64,000 nucleotides of DNA, taken from NCBI GenBank assembly GCA_002238725.1, contig MPMX01000008.1:1-64000 (forward strand), in the 5' to 3' direction. Position numbers and translations under genes: made by a program. Every line of letters starts with the position of its first letter. Position 1 is the stretch's first letter. Of the stretch, positions 1 through 12,035 are shown piece after piece. The notes under the pieces are model-generated. The model did not search any database. It had not been told where the DNA came from and saw nothing but the letters and a program-made list of their open reading frames with translations. The stretch is from Rhodospirillaceae bacterium bin65 (GTDB lineage Bacteria > Pseudomonadota > Alphaproteobacteria > Bin65).

Positions 1-75
1 TGGTGGGCGCGGCTGGGTTCGAACCAGCGACCCCTGCCGTGTGAAGACAGTGCTCTCCCGCTGAGCTACGCGCCC
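1..75 (-). tRNA. tRNA-Val (anticodon CAC)
   Basis: The minus strand folds as a complete cloverleaf. The seven-base acceptor stem GGGCGCG pairs with CGCGCCC, the D stem is GCTC/GAGC, and the anticodon loop TTCACAC reads CAC (valine, GUG codons). The T arm contains GGTTCGAACC. The 3' CCA is encoded and coincides with the left edge of the window. Confidence 0.95.
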
Positions 76-271
76 CCGGCCGGCCCGCCGCGCCTTAGCG
101 CAGTTCCCCGGTTTCCGCCCGCACAGGCAGCGGGCCGGGGCGCCTGCCGGCGGCGCTATCTATGGACCGGACCGAGCGGGTGTCAAGGCGGCCGCGGGGC
201 GGTGCGCCGGCCAGTGGGCCCGGTCCGTTCGAATGGCGAGCAGAATATTTCCTATTTTGTATGTTTTTTCC

Positions 272-300
272 TTGACATTTCGGCTCCCGGGCCCTATATC
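272..300 (+). promoter_or_regulatory. sigma-70-like promoter, TTGACA-17-TATATC
   Basis: TTGACA at 272-277 and TATATC at 295-300 are separated by 17 bases. This is the best match to the housekeeping promoter consensus noticed in the left part of the window. It points towards livH, about 715 bases downstream. The intended transcript (liv operon leader or an independent small RNA) cannot be decided from sequence. Confidence 0.5.
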
Positions 301-527
301 GGGCCTGTCAACGCCCGAAATGCGCCTGCCGCGGCGCACGGGCGCCTCTCCCGATGTCCCAAATGTCGATCCCTTCGCCGCCGGTCCGCCAGGACCGGCT
401 ACAAGAAGGCGGCGACCGACCTGACCGGCCGGTCGGGTTGCACAACCCGTCGGTTTCCATCCGTTCGGGACACCCATCCGCAATCTGTGGATCGCCGGAG
501 AGAGGATGTCGAAAAAAAGTCGATATC

Positions 528-539
528 TAGACCGGTCTA
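528..539. promoter_or_regulatory. 12-bp palindrome TAGACCGGTCTA, possible TetR-type operator
   Basis: The palindrome is perfect. Its half-site TAGACC resembles half-sites bound by some TetR-family repressors (the E. coli NemR box uses TAGACC half-sites with a spacer). No TetR gene lies nearby. A related imperfect palindrome occurs at 46221-46234. The function is inferred from symmetry only. Confidence 0.35.
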
Positions 540-921
540 TCTATCCCGACCGAACAGCGGCATCTGCCGTGCCGCCCAGGCGGAAATATCGGTTTTCCGC
601 CATTTCCGCCGGGCGCTTGCCCCCGCCCATCGTTTCGACCGGAGCGATTTTGAGAACCGCGGTATAGAGAATATGTTCCTGTACGGCGCCGATTGTTGCA
701 CCGTGGGCGGTAGATTTTTCCACTCCGCGGTTGCGCCGGAAAGTCAGCATCGGGCCGCCCTTGCGGTGCGGTGGCTTTCTTCGGGCCGGACGCGAACGCG
801 CTTGCATGGCGCGCTCCGGTGGCTAAGGTTGCGCGGTTCTCGCAGAAGGCCCGGACCGCGGCGCGGGGCGCGGGACCGGGGCCCGCCGAGACCAAGCGTA
901 TTCAAGGAGCGACAGCCGCCC

Positions 922-1011
922 ATGGCCGGATTTGCAGGCGTTTGTTCCCGCGGCATGGCCGCAGACGGCCGGGCAGGGCGCCGGCGGCGCGGCCAGCGGG
1001 GTCTGCGCTAA
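922..1011 (+). CDS. possible 29-aa Arg-rich leader peptide upstream of livH
   Basis: An ATG at 922 follows an AAGGAG motif at 904-909 and opens a 29-codon frame that ends with TAA at 1009-1011, three bases before the livH ATG. The C-terminal half is dominated by arginine and glycine (RAGRRRRGQRGLR). The tight coupling to livH is what makes it noteworthy; it could act in translational coupling or as a leader peptide. The spacing of 12 bases from the ribosome-binding motif is long, and Arg-rich frames arise by chance in GC-rich DNA, so this is tentative. Confidence 0.25.
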   Translation: MAGFAGVCSRGMAADGRAGRRRRGQRGLR

Positions 1012-1014
1012 CCC

Positions 1015-1953
1015 ATGTATCACGTCGCCTATTTTCTCGATCAGCTGATCAACGGCGTCACCCTCGGCGCGATCTACGGCCTGGTCGCCATCGGCTACAC
1101 GATGGTCTACGGCATCATCGGCATGATCAATTTCGCCCACGGCGAAATTTTCATGATCGGCACGTTCGTTTCGCTGATCGTCTTCCTGCTGCTCGGCCTC
1201 GCCGGCGGCGTCTGGCTGCCGCTGGCGATCCTGATCGTGCTGCTCGCGGCGATGCTGTTCACCGCGATCTACGGCTGGACGCTGGAGCGGGTCGCCTACC
1301 GGCGGTTGCGCGCCTCGCCGCGCCTCGCCGCGCTGATCACCGCCATCGGCATGTCGATTTTCCTGCAGAACTACGTCCAGCTTCTGCAGGGTGCGCGCAA
1401 CAAGCCGCTGCCGCCGCAGATCACCGGCGGCGTCGAGGTGGTGAACACCTCCAACCGGGCCGGCGAGGCCTATGCGGTGTCGCTCAGCTACCTGCAGATG
1501 CTGATCATCGTGTTGACGATCGTCCTCATGGTGGTCTTCACCGTCCTGATCACCCGTACCGCGCTGGGACGGGCGCAGCGGGCCTGCGAGCAGGACCGCG
1601 GCATGGCGGCGCTGCTCGGCATCAATGTCGACCGCACCATTTCGCTGACCTTCGTGATCGGCGCGTCCCTGGCCGCGGTCGCCGGCCTGATCTTCATGCT
1701 GCGCTATGGCGCGACGGACTTCTTCGTCGGTTTCCTGACCGGGCTGAAGGCGTTTACCGCAGCGGTGCTGGGCGGCATCGGCTCATTGCCCGGCGCCATG
1801 CTCGGCGGCCTGCTGATCGGACTGATCGAGGTCTTCTTCGCCGGCTATTTCAACCTGGAATACAAGGATGTAGCCACCTTCACGGTCCTTGTGCTGGTGC
1901 TGATCTTCCGGCCGACCGGCCTGCTCGGCAAACCGGATATCGAAAAGGTCTAG
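1015..1953 (+). CDS. livH: branched-chain amino-acid ABC transporter permease LivH
   Basis: This is a 312-residue inner-membrane permease of the HAAT (branched-chain amino acid/amide) ABC importer family. It opens with the family pattern of a first helix followed by NGVTLGAIYGLVAIGYTMVYG and then NFAHGEIFMIGTF, and it carries the conserved GINVDRTI and LGGIGSLPGAMLGG segments near the C-terminus. Length is normal for LivH. It starts the livH-livM-livG-livF-DUF6867 operon, with livM four bases downstream. The substrate is not determined by sequence; leucine, isoleucine and valine are typical, but HAAT importers also take amides and other small molecules. Confidence 0.93.
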   Translation: MYHVAYFLDQLINGVTLGAIYGLVAIGYTMVYGIIGMINFAHGEIFMIGTFVSLIVFLLLGLAGGVWLPLAILIVLLAAMLFTAIYGWTLERVAYRRLRASPRLAALITAIGMSIFLQNYVQLLQGARNKPLPPQITGGVEVVNTSNRAGEAYAVSLSYLQMLIIVLTIVLMVVFTVLITRTALGRAQRACEQDRGMAALLGINVDRTISLTFVIGASLAAVAGLIFMLRYGATDFFVGFLTGLKAFTAAVLGGIGSLPGAMLGGLLIGLIEVFFAGYFNLEYKDVATFTVLVLVLIFRPTGLLGKPDIEKV

Positions 1954-1957
1954 GGCG

Positions 1958-3531
<1,574 letters not shown>

Positions 3532-3535
<4 letters not shown>

Positions 3536-4469
3536 CCGGCCCGGCAAACGGCAGGGAACCGGGCGGCAACGGCGCTGGTGACGGTGCTGGCAACGGGGCC
3601 GCCGCCGGCGTGCGGCCGCTGCTCACGGTCGAGCATCTGACCATGCGCTTCGGCGGCCTTGTCGCCATAGACGACGTTTCCTTCCAGGCCGCCGACCGCA
3701 AGATCACGGCGATCATCGGCCCGAACGGCGCCGGCAAGACGACGGTGTTCAATTGCCTGACCGGCTTCTACAAGCCCACGGTCGGCCGCCTCACCCTGGA
3801 GCTGGAAGGGCGCGGGCCGATCTTTCTGGAGCGAATGGAGGGCTTCCGCATCGCCAGCCGGGCCCGGATCGCGCGGACCTTCCAGAACATCCGCCTGTTT
3901 CCGAAGATGACGCTGCTGGAAAACCTGGTCGTCGCCCAGCACAACAAGCTGATGCGGGCCTCCGGCTATACGGTGCGCGGCCTGTTCGGCTTCGGCTACC
4001 GGCGGGAGGAGGAAAAGGCGGTCGAACAGGCGCGCTACTGGCTGGAGCAGATCGGTCTGGTCGACCGGGCCGACGACGATGCCGACAGCCTGCCCTATGG
4101 CGACCAGCGGCGGCTCGAGATCGCGCGGGCCATGTGCACCGAGCCGGTGCTGCTGTGCCTCGACGAGCCGGCGGCCGGCCTGAACCCGCGGGAGAGCGCC
4201 GATCTCAACGATCTGCTCACGTTCATCAGGAACGAGCACCGGATCGGCATTCTGCTGATCGAGCACGATATGAGCGTGGTCATGCAGATTTCCGACCACA
4301 TCGTCGTGCTGGACTACGGCAAGAAGATATCCGACGGCGATCCCGAATTCGTGCGCCAGGACCCGGCGGTGATCCGCGCCTATCTGGGCGAGGAGGAAGA
4401 GGAAGACCTGCCCGATATCGTGAAGCAGGATCTGTTGGCGGACGGCGCCGGCGGCGCGGGGGCACCGTC

Positions 4470-4473
<4 letters not shown>
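3532..4473 (+). CDS. livG: branched-chain amino-acid ABC transporter ATP-binding protein LivG
   Basis: This is a 313-residue ATPase. The GTG start at 3532 overlaps the livM TGA (GTGA). The first ~26 residues are a Gly/Asn/Ala-rich tail that family members normally lack. The Walker A motif GPNGAGKT lies at residues 63-70. The ABC signature appears as LPYGDQRRLEIA, the form seen in LivG proteins, followed by Walker B (LLCLDEPAAGLNP) and the switch histidine in LLIEHDM. It powers the LivHM permease together with LivF. A longer frame extends upstream through livM, but it is a shadow. Confidence 0.92.
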
Positions 4474-5206
<733 letters not shown>

Positions 5207-5207
<1 letters not shown>

Positions 5208-5554
5208 TGGCGGCGCTGCTCGGAGTTCCGGACCTGCTGATCACCCTGTTCGTCACGGCGATCATGGTCGGTTTTGCCGCCTTCATCACCGGCCAGGCGC
5301 TCGCAAGCACCTGGCGGCCGTTCTGGCAGATGTTCCCCTACGGCCTGATGCTCGGTTTTGCCGACCGGTTCCTGGTCTGGGGCCTGTTCGACCATGTCGA
5401 CGGCCTGTCGGTCACCGGCTATGTCATCGACACGGCCTATCTGATTGCCGTTGGCCTGGCCGCTTACCGTCTCACCCTGGCGCGCAGGATGGTGAACCAA
5501 TATCCCTGGCTCTACGAGCGCGCCGGCCCGTTCGGCTGGCGGGAAAGGCGGTAA
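5207..5554 (+). CDS. DUF6867 family small membrane protein
   Basis: This is a 115-residue protein whose ATG overlaps the livF stop codon, so it belongs to the liv operon. Two or three hydrophobic segments are visible (near residues 8-30, 45-65 and 70-90), with the pattern TGQALASTWRPFWQM between the first two. Small proteins of this type are repeatedly found directly behind livF in alphaproteobacteria, and I assign it to DUF6867 by that context and pattern. The role is unknown; an accessory or regulatory subunit of the importer is the simplest guess. Confidence 0.75.
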
Positions 5555-5782
5555 GGGAAGCCGGTTGATCAATCCATTCGAACCGGCCGGAATCCCTGTC
5601 GTTTGCGCATTCTTGACGAGGACGTGAAGCGGCTTCCTCGTTGCTAAGCGATTTCGTCCTGCTAGTATATCGGCCGAACTGTCGGCAACTTTGCCCGGCA
5701 GTACCATAGAGGAAGAGGCCGTTCCCCGTGCCGCGAGCCGGGGACGGCAGGCACCAACCGCAACAGCAGGGAAAAATCAGAC

Positions 5783-6886
<1,104 letters not shown>

Positions 6887-6918
6887 TCCTGCAACGCTCC
6901 GGCAACGGAGCCTGAAAC

Positions 6919-6952
6919 AAAAAAGCCCGGCGGGAAACCGCCGGGCTTTTTC
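6919..6952. terminator. bidirectional rho-independent terminator after livK
   Basis: A ten-base stem AGCCCGGCGG / CCGCCGGGCT with a GAAA tetraloop is flanked by an A run on the left and a T run on the right. It can therefore stop transcription of both livK (plus) and the convergent mucR (minus). Confidence 0.92.
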
Positions 6953-6976
6953 TTCGGGCCGTTTGCCTGATACGCG

Positions 6977-7420
6977 TTAGTTCGTGACCCGGGCTTCCGG
7001 CTGTCCGCCGCGCCCGCGACGGCCGAGGCCGATGCGCTTGGCGAACTCCGAACGCCGCTTGGCATAGTTCGGCGCGACCATCGGATAATCCGCCGGCAGC
7101 CCCCATTTCTGGCGGTATTCGTCCGGCGACATATCGTAGGTCGTCCGCAGGTAGCGCTTCAGCATTTTCAGCTTTTTGCCATCTTCAAGGCACACAAGAT
7201 ATTCCGGCGTCAGCGACCGGCGCACCGGCACGGCCGGTTTCGGCGCCGCCTCCGCGGCCTGCGCTTCGCCCAACGCATTGAGCGAATTGTGAACGGTCTT
7301 GATCAGATCCGGAATTTGGTTCGTCGCGGTCGCGTTGTTGCCAACATAGGCCGAGACGACATCAGTGGTCATCCGGAGCATCCCCTCTCGGGAGATAGGC
7401 TCCGTGCTATCGTTACTCAT
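6977..7420 (-). CDS. mucR: MucR/Ros family transcriptional regulator with degenerate zinc site
   Basis: This is a 147-residue DNA-binding regulator of the alphaproteobacterial Ros/MucR family. The N-terminal region (residues 12-50) is the helical part found in MucR proteins. The core at 69-130 (SLTPEYLVCLEDGKKLKMLK, then MSPDEYRQKWGLPADYPMVA and PNYAKRRSEFAK) is diagnostic. In zinc-binding members the site uses Cys, Cys/Asp and two His. Here Cys77 and Asp80 remain, but both histidine positions are Tyr90 and Thr94. Mesorhizobium homologues that fold without zinc are known. An AAGGAAG motif precedes the ATG. The AT-rich 7421-7610 region upstream is a plausible site for autoregulation, since MucR proteins prefer AT-rich DNA. 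Confidence 0.9.
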   Translation of the reverse strand: MSNDSTEPISREGMLRMTTDVVSAYVGNNATATNQIPDLIKTVHNSLNALGEAQAAEAAPKPAVPVRRSLTPEYLVCLEDGKKLKMLKRYLRTTYDMSPDEYRQKWGLPADYPMVAPNYAKRRSEFAKRIGLGRRGRGGQPEARVTN

Positions 7421-7912
7421 ACCCCGCTTCCTTTTGTTTTGCGTTTTGACTTACATGCAGACTCACCATTTTTACGGTGTTAATCCGCACGCACGCATCG
7501 CGATCTATTGCACAGCATTAACAGAATGTCAATTTCCATAATTTCAGTTTCTCTTCGATATTTCAGACTGTTATTCGATCTCGTTAACCCGATACTCATA
7601 ATTTGTGTCAATCGGGCCGGCGAAATCTCTGTTGTCATTCGGTCGTCTTGCTGCCGGCTTGGCGTGTTTTCAGGCTGCATTGAACGGCCGTGCCGCAGAC
7701 CTCTGCGGAAGCGGGCGGCGGCAGGCCGGCATGGAATTGCCTTCGGATCGCGATGAGAGTATACGAGATCGTGTCGTCGGATCGGTGCGATCCGCGATAT
7801 CTGGTGGTCAGGACCAGGTTTTGTTGCCGGCTGGCACAACGACGCCCGGCGCATCGCGCGCCGGCCTGTACGCAAAGTGGCCGGGCTCCGCCGGCCAGCG
7901 AAGGAACGGCGA
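7421..7912. other. AT-rich divergent control region mucR / rpiB
   Basis: About 490 bases separate the divergent mucR and rpiB. The left 190 bases are clearly AT-richer than the rest of the window, with several TTA/TAA and ATTT runs. That fits a MucR or H-NS-like target region by composition. Open frames here have no convincing coding pattern. No clear sigma-70 promoter was picked. Confidence 0.5.
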
Positions 7913-8359
7913 GTGAAACCGAAAACCGTAGCCGTTGCATCGGATCATGCGGGCTTTGCTCTCAAGGCCGCCCTGGCCGAAGATCTGCAAAACCTGGGCC
8001 ACACGGTCTTGGATCTGGGCCCGGCAACGGCGGACCCCGTCGACTATCCGGATTTCGGCCATGCCCTGGCGCGGTCGGTGGCAGCGGGCGACGCGGAGAT
8101 CGGTGTGGCCGTGTGCGGCACCGGTATCGGCATCAGCATCGCGCTCAACCGCCACCGGGGCGTGCGGGCGGCGCTGTGTCACGATAGCCTCTCGGCGCGC
8201 CTGTCGCGCCAGCATAATAATGCCAATGTTCTGGCGCTGGGCGAGCGGTTGATCGGGTTCGAAACCGCCCGCGACGCGCTACGCACTTTCCTCGAAACGC
8301 CGTTCGACGGCGGCCGGCACGAGGCGCGGGTCGACAAGATCGACCGCGGCGCCGGATGA
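7913..8359 (+). CDS. rpiB: ribose 5-phosphate isomerase B
   Basis: This is a 148-residue enzyme interconverting ribose 5-phosphate and ribulose 5-phosphate in the cytoplasm. The signatures ASDHAGFALK (substrate phosphate and active-site region) and VCGTGIGISIALNR (with the catalytic Cys) are intact, and HNNANVLALGERLIG closes the core. I chose GTG at 7913 because AAGGA at 7901-7905 sits seven bases upstream and the protein then starts at the family position; a longer ATG start at 7877 would add 12 unrelated residues. It heads the run rpiB-glyA-nrdR-rib, a common alphaproteobacterial order that links pentose phosphate and one-carbon metabolism to riboflavin synthesis. Confidence 0.93.
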   Translation: MKPKTVAVASDHAGFALKAALAEDLQNLGHTVLDLGPATADPVDYPDFGHALARSVAAGDAEIGVAVCGTGIGISIALNRHRGVRAALCHDSLSARLSRQHNNANVLALGERLIGFETARDALRTFLETPFDGGRHEARVDKIDRGAG

Positions 8360-8392
8360 CCGGCTGCCCGGCGCTCAACCGAAGATACTCTG

Positions 8393-9703
8393 ATGACAAG
8401 CTCCGGCGCCGCAACGATTCTGCCCTTCGACGACAGTTTCTTCACCGCTTCGCTGCAACAGTCCGACCCGGAACTGTATGACAGCATCCGGGCGGAACTG
8501 GGCCGCCAGCAGGACCAGATCGAGCTGATCGCCTCCGAGAATGTCGTCTCCCGCGCTGTGCTGGAGGCCCAGGGCTCGGTGCTCACCAACAAATATGCCG
8601 AAGGCTATCCGGCGCGCCGCTATTATGCCGGCTGCGATCATGTCGATGTCGCCGAGAGCTTGGCAATCGAACGGGCTAAACAGCTCTTCGGCTGCGGCTT
8701 CGCCAACGTGCAGCCCCACTCCGGGGCGCAGGCGAATACGGCCGTCATGATGGCGCTGCTCAAGCCGGACGATACGATTCTCGGCCTTTCTCTGGCGGCC
8801 GGCGGGCATCTGACCCACGGCGCCGCCCCGGCGCTTTCCGGCAAATGGTTCGACGCGGTCCAGTACGGCGTGCGCGAGGACGATCACCTGATCGACTACG
8901 ACCGGGTCGCCGCGCTGGCCGAAGAGCACCGCCCCAAGCTCATCATCGCCGGCGGATCGGCCTATCCGCGCTTCCTCGATTTCGCCCGCTTCCGTGAGAT
9001 TGCCGACAGCGTCGGCGCGACGCTGATGGTGGACATGGCCCATTTCGCCGGCCTGGTGGCGGCGGGCGTGCATCCGAGTCCGGTGCCGTATGCCCATATA
9101 ACCACGACCACGACCCACAAGACTCTGCGCGGCGCGCGCGGCGGCATGATCCTGACCGACGATCCGGATCTGGCGAAAAAGATCAATTCGGCTGTGTTTC
9201 CCGGTTCCCAGGGCGGGCCGCTGATGCACCAGATCGCCGGCAAGGCCGCGGCGTTCAAGGAAGCGCTCACGCCGGAATTCAGGGATTATTGCCGGGCCAT
9301 CGTCGCCAATGCGAAAGCATTGTCGGCCCGTTTGGTCGAGCGTGGATTCGCGATGGTCGCCGGCGGCACAGACACCCATCTGATGCTCGTCGACCTGCGC
9401 CCGAAGCAGGTAACGGGCAACATTGCCGACGAAAGCCTGGAGCGGGCCGGGATCACCTGCAACAAGAATGCGATCCCGTTCGATCCCGAGAAGCCGACCG
9501 TGACTTCGGGGATCAGGCTGGGCACGCCGGCCGCAACGACCCGCGGCTTCGGCATTGCGGAATTCGAACAGGTCGGCGACCTGATTGCCGATGTGCTGGA
9601 AGGGCTGGCGGCCAATCCCGGGGACAATTCGGCAGCCGAAGCTGCAGCCCGGGAAAAGGTCCGCGCGCTGTGCCGGCGCTTTCCGGTCTATTCGGGCATG
9701 TAG
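8393..9703 (+). CDS. glyA: serine hydroxymethyltransferase
   Basis: This is a 436-residue PLP enzyme converting serine and tetrahydrofolate to glycine and methylene-tetrahydrofolate. The PLP lysine is Lys243 in [11 protein letters not shown]. Other family landmarks are LIASENVVS (near 45), NKYAEGYP (66-73), QPHSGAQAN and [10 protein letters not shown]. Length and domain layout are normal. It starts 33 bases after rpiB and is followed at 80 bases by nrdR. Confidence 0.96.
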   Translation: MTSSGAATILPFDDSFFTASLQQSDPELYDSIRAELGRQQDQIELIASENVVSRAVLEAQGSVLTNKYAEGYPARRYYAGCDHVDVAESLAIERAKQLFGCGFANVQPHSGAQANTAVMMALLKPDDTILGLSLAAGGHLTHGAAPALSGKWFDAVQYGVREDDHLIDYDRVAALAEEHRPKLIIAGGSAYPRFLDFARFREIADSVGATLMVDMAHFAGLVAAGVHPSPVPYAHITTTTTHKTLRGARGGMILTDDPDLAKKINSAVFPGSQGGPLMHQIAGKAAAFKEALTPEFRDYCRAIVANAKALSARLVERGFAMVAGGTDTHLMLVDLRPKQVTGNIADESLERAGITCNKNAIPFDPEKPTVTSGIRLGTPAATTRGFGIAEFEQVGDLIADVLEGLAANPGDNSAAEAAAREKVRALCRRFPVYSGM

Positions 9704-9783
9704 CAGCCCGGCGAAGCGGCGGCCCGGCAATGTCGCGGCGTTGAAGGCGGCGCGACGTCGAGGTTCGAAAAGGAGAGAGGGCC

Positions 9784-10260
9784 ATGCGGTGTCCGTTCTG
9801 CGGGGGTGAAGATACCCAGGTCAAGGATTCGCGGCCGACCGAGGACGGGTCGTCGATCCGGCGGCGGCGCTTCTGCGCGTCCTGCGGCTCCCGGTTCACG
9901 ACCTTCGAGAGGGTGCAGCTGCGCGACCTGATGGTCGTCAAGAAGAACGGCCAGCGCGTACCGTTCGACCGCGATAAGCTGTTCCGCTCCATCGCGATTG
10001 CCCTGCGCAAGCGACCGATCGACGAGGAGCGAATCGACCGGATCGTCAACTCGATTACGCGCCGGCTCGAGAGTTCCGGCGAATCGGACATTCCCGCAAA
10101 ACATATCGGAGAGCTGGTGATGGAGGCCCTGGCCGGTCTCGACCAGGTCGCCTATGTGCGCTTTGCCTCGGTCTACAAGAACTTCCGCGAAGCCAAGGAT
10201 TTCGAGCAGTTTCTCGGCAGCCTGGGCGATCGGGAAGAAGAAGCGGCGGCCGAGGATTGA
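9784..10260 (+). CDS. nrdR: transcriptional repressor NrdR
   Basis: This is a 158-residue repressor of ribonucleotide reductase genes. The N-terminal zinc ribbon uses CPFCG (3-7) and CASCG (31-35). An ATP-cone domain follows ([20 protein letters not shown] at about 52-71). A GGAGAG motif sits upstream of the ATG. The stop codon overlaps the TTG start of ribD (TTGA), so the two are translationally coupled. This glyA-nrdR-rib linkage is conserved in alphaproteobacteria. Confidence 0.96.
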   Translation: MRCPFCGGEDTQVKDSRPTEDGSSIRRRRFCASCGSRFTTFERVQLRDLMVVKKNGQRVPFDRDKLFRSIAIALRKRPIDEERIDRIVNSITRRLESSGESDIPAKHIGELVMEALAGLDQVAYVRFASVYKNFREAKDFEQFLGSLGDREEEAAAED

Positions 10261-11366
10261 GCGACGCTGCCGCAGATCGCCGCTGGCTGACGACGGCCCT
10301 GACTTTAGGCCGGCGCGGCCTCGGCACAACCGCGCCCAATCCGGCGGTCGGTTGCGTACTGGTTAATGACGGCCGGGTCGTCGGGCGCGGCTGGACCCAA
10401 CCCGGCGGCCGGCCGCATGCGGAAGCCGAGGCGCTGCGGCGTGCCGGCGAATCGGCCCGCGGCGCGACCGCCTACATCACGTTGGAGCCCTGTTCCCACC
10501 GGGGCCGCACACCGCCCTGCACCGATGCGTTGATAGAGGCCGGAGTGGCGCGTGTCGTGACTACACTGGAGGATCCCGACAGCCGCGTTGCCGGCTCGGG
10601 CCTCCTGAAGCTTGCGGCCGCCGGGATTGTCGTCGAATCGGGTGTTTGCGGGGATTCTGCTGCCTACGATCTCGGTGGCTATCTGATGCGCCGACGCGCA
10701 GGCCGCCCGCGCATATCCCTCAAGCTGGCGACCAGCCTGGACGGACGGATCGCGACCGCGGGCGGCGACAGCCAGTGGATTACGGGGCCGCTCGCCCGGG
10801 CGCGAGGTCACGCGCTGCGGGCGTCTCACGACGCCGTCATGATCGGCATCGGCACTGCGCTGGCAGACGATCCGCTGCTCACCTGCCGCCTGCCGGGCGG
10901 CCGGCGGCGGACCATTCGAATTGTCCTCGATTCGCATGCCAGGCTGCCGGCCGAGAGCCGCCTCGCCCGGTCTGCCGCCGAACATCCCGTCTGGCAATTT
11001 TCAACTGTCGGCGAAGCACCCGCCGAAACGCCGGTCCGCCGGTTTTCCGTCATTGCCGACGGCACAGGCCGGCCCGATCCGGAGGCGGTTGCGGCGGCGC
11101 TTGGGGCCGAGGGGTTGAACGATGTTCTGGTCGAGGGCGGCGGGCAGGTGGCTGCGAGCCTGATGCGCGCCGGTCTCGTGGACCGGCTTTACTGGTTCCG
11201 CGCCGGCCTTGTGTTGGGCGGCGATGCCCGGCCGGCAGTCGGCGATCTCGGCCTCGACCAGGTCGCTGACGCGGGCGGATGGCGCTTGCGCTCTCGCAAA
11301 CCCTACGGCGGCGACCTGCTCGAAACCTGGCATCGCGATTGGGAGGTGGGCGGCAGCCCGGCCTAA
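10257..11366 (+). CDS. ribD: bifunctional diaminohydroxyphosphoribosylaminopyrimidine deaminase / uracil reductase RibD
   Basis: This is a 369-residue enzyme for the second and third steps of riboflavin synthesis. The deaminase domain (1-145) has the zinc site HAEAEAL and [11 protein letters not shown]. The reductase domain (about 150-360) has [24 protein letters not shown] and [15 protein letters not shown] is used as the start because it overlaps the nrdR stop and no in-frame ATG or GTG precedes the conserved core. RibD acts with RibE, RibB and RibH encoded directly downstream. Confidence 0.94.
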   Translation: MSDAAADRRWLTTALTLGRRGLGTTAPNPAVGCVLVNDGRVVGRGWTQPGGRPHAEAEALRRAGESARGATAYITLEPCSHRGRTPPCTDALIEAGVARVVTTLEDPDSRVAGSGLLKLAAAGIVVESGVCGDSAAYDLGGYLMRRRAGRPRISLKLATSLDGRIATAGGDSQWITGPLARARGHALRASHDAVMIGIGTALADDPLLTCRLPGGRRRTIRIVLDSHARLPAESRLARSAAEHPVWQFSTVGEAPAETPVRRFSVIADGTGRPDPEAVAAALGAEGLNDVLVEGGGQVAASLMRAGLVDRLYWFRAGLVLGGDARPAVGDLGLDQVADAGGWRLRSRKPYGGDLLETWHRDWEVGGSPA

Positions 11367-11374
11367 GACAGTCC

Positions 11375-12007
11375 ATGTTCACGGGAATCGTAACGGATAT
11401 CGGCCGTGTTCGCAGCCTGACCCGGCCGGAGGGCGGCGACACAAGGTACGAGATCGAAACGGTGTACGATACCGCCGGCATTGCCATCGGCGCGTCGATC
11501 GCGTGCAGCGGGGTATGCCTGACTGCTGTCGAGACCGGCCCGGGCTGGTTCGCCGTGGAGGCGTCGGACGAGACCCTGTCCTGCACGACGCTGGGCGAGT
11601 GGCGCGAAGGCCGGCGCATCAATCTGGAGCGTGCCTTGCGGGCGCAGGACGAGTTGGGCGGGCATATCGTCTCCGGCCATGTCGATACGGTTGGCCGTGT
11701 CGTATCCCGCACACCGGCATCGGGCAGCGAGGTCTACCGCTTCGCCGTCGGCCGGCCCTTCGGCCGCTTCATCGCGCCCAAGGGTTCGGTCGCGGTTGAC
11801 GGTGTTTCGCTGACGGTCAACGCTGTAAAAGACGGAGTAGATGGCGGCGACACACGGTTTTCCGTCAACCTGATCCCGCACACGCTGGCGGTGACCTCCT
11901 TGGGCGATTTGCAGCAGGACAGCCCGTTCAATCTGGAAGTGGACCTGATGGCGCGCTACGTTCAGCGCATGTTGGCGTTCGGCAAGACATCCGGCGCTTC
12001 CGCATAA
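11375..12007 (+). CDS. ribE: riboflavin synthase, alpha chain
   Basis: This is a 210-residue enzyme dismutating two lumazines to riboflavin. It consists of two tandem beta-barrel repeats, beginning MFTGIVTDIGRV, with GGHIVSGHVDTVGRV in the middle, where the second repeat (GRFIAPKGSVAVDGVSLTVN) takes over. The ATG at 11375 gives the universally conserved N-terminus; the upstream extension of this frame overlaps ribD and is not coding. It lies eight bases after ribD. Confidence 0.95.
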   Translation: MFTGIVTDIGRVRSLTRPEGGDTRYEIETVYDTAGIAIGASIACSGVCLTAVETGPGWFAVEASDETLSCTTLGEWREGRRINLERALRAQDELGGHIVSGHVDTVGRVVSRTPASGSEVYRFAVGRPFGRFIAPKGSVAVDGVSLTVNAVKDGVDGGDTRFSVNLIPHTLAVTSLGDLQQDSPFNLEVDLMARYVQRMLAFGKTSGASA

Positions 12008-12035
12008 GCGGGCGGGCTAACGGGAAAGTATCAGC

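Larger units (their letters stand above)
76..921. other. long leader/intergenic region upstream of livH
   Basis: About 850 bases lie between the tRNA and the liv operon. Several open frames cross it, but they are low-complexity, Arg-rich and mutually overlapping, and I do not believe any is a gene. What can be supported is a good sigma-70-like promoter at 272-300, a perfect 12-base palindrome at 528-539, and a small hairpin at 434-449 (CGGGTT, loop GCAC, AACCCG). If the promoter serves livH, the leader exceeds 700 nt, so a small RNA or a regulated leader is possible. Confidence 0.5.

Noticed and set aside
202-1011. Long open frame (269 codons) upstream of livH
   Set aside because: Arg/Gly-rich, no family pattern, overlaps several equally long frames on both strands; typical of GC-rich non-coding DNA. 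Only its last 29 codons were kept as a tentative uORF.
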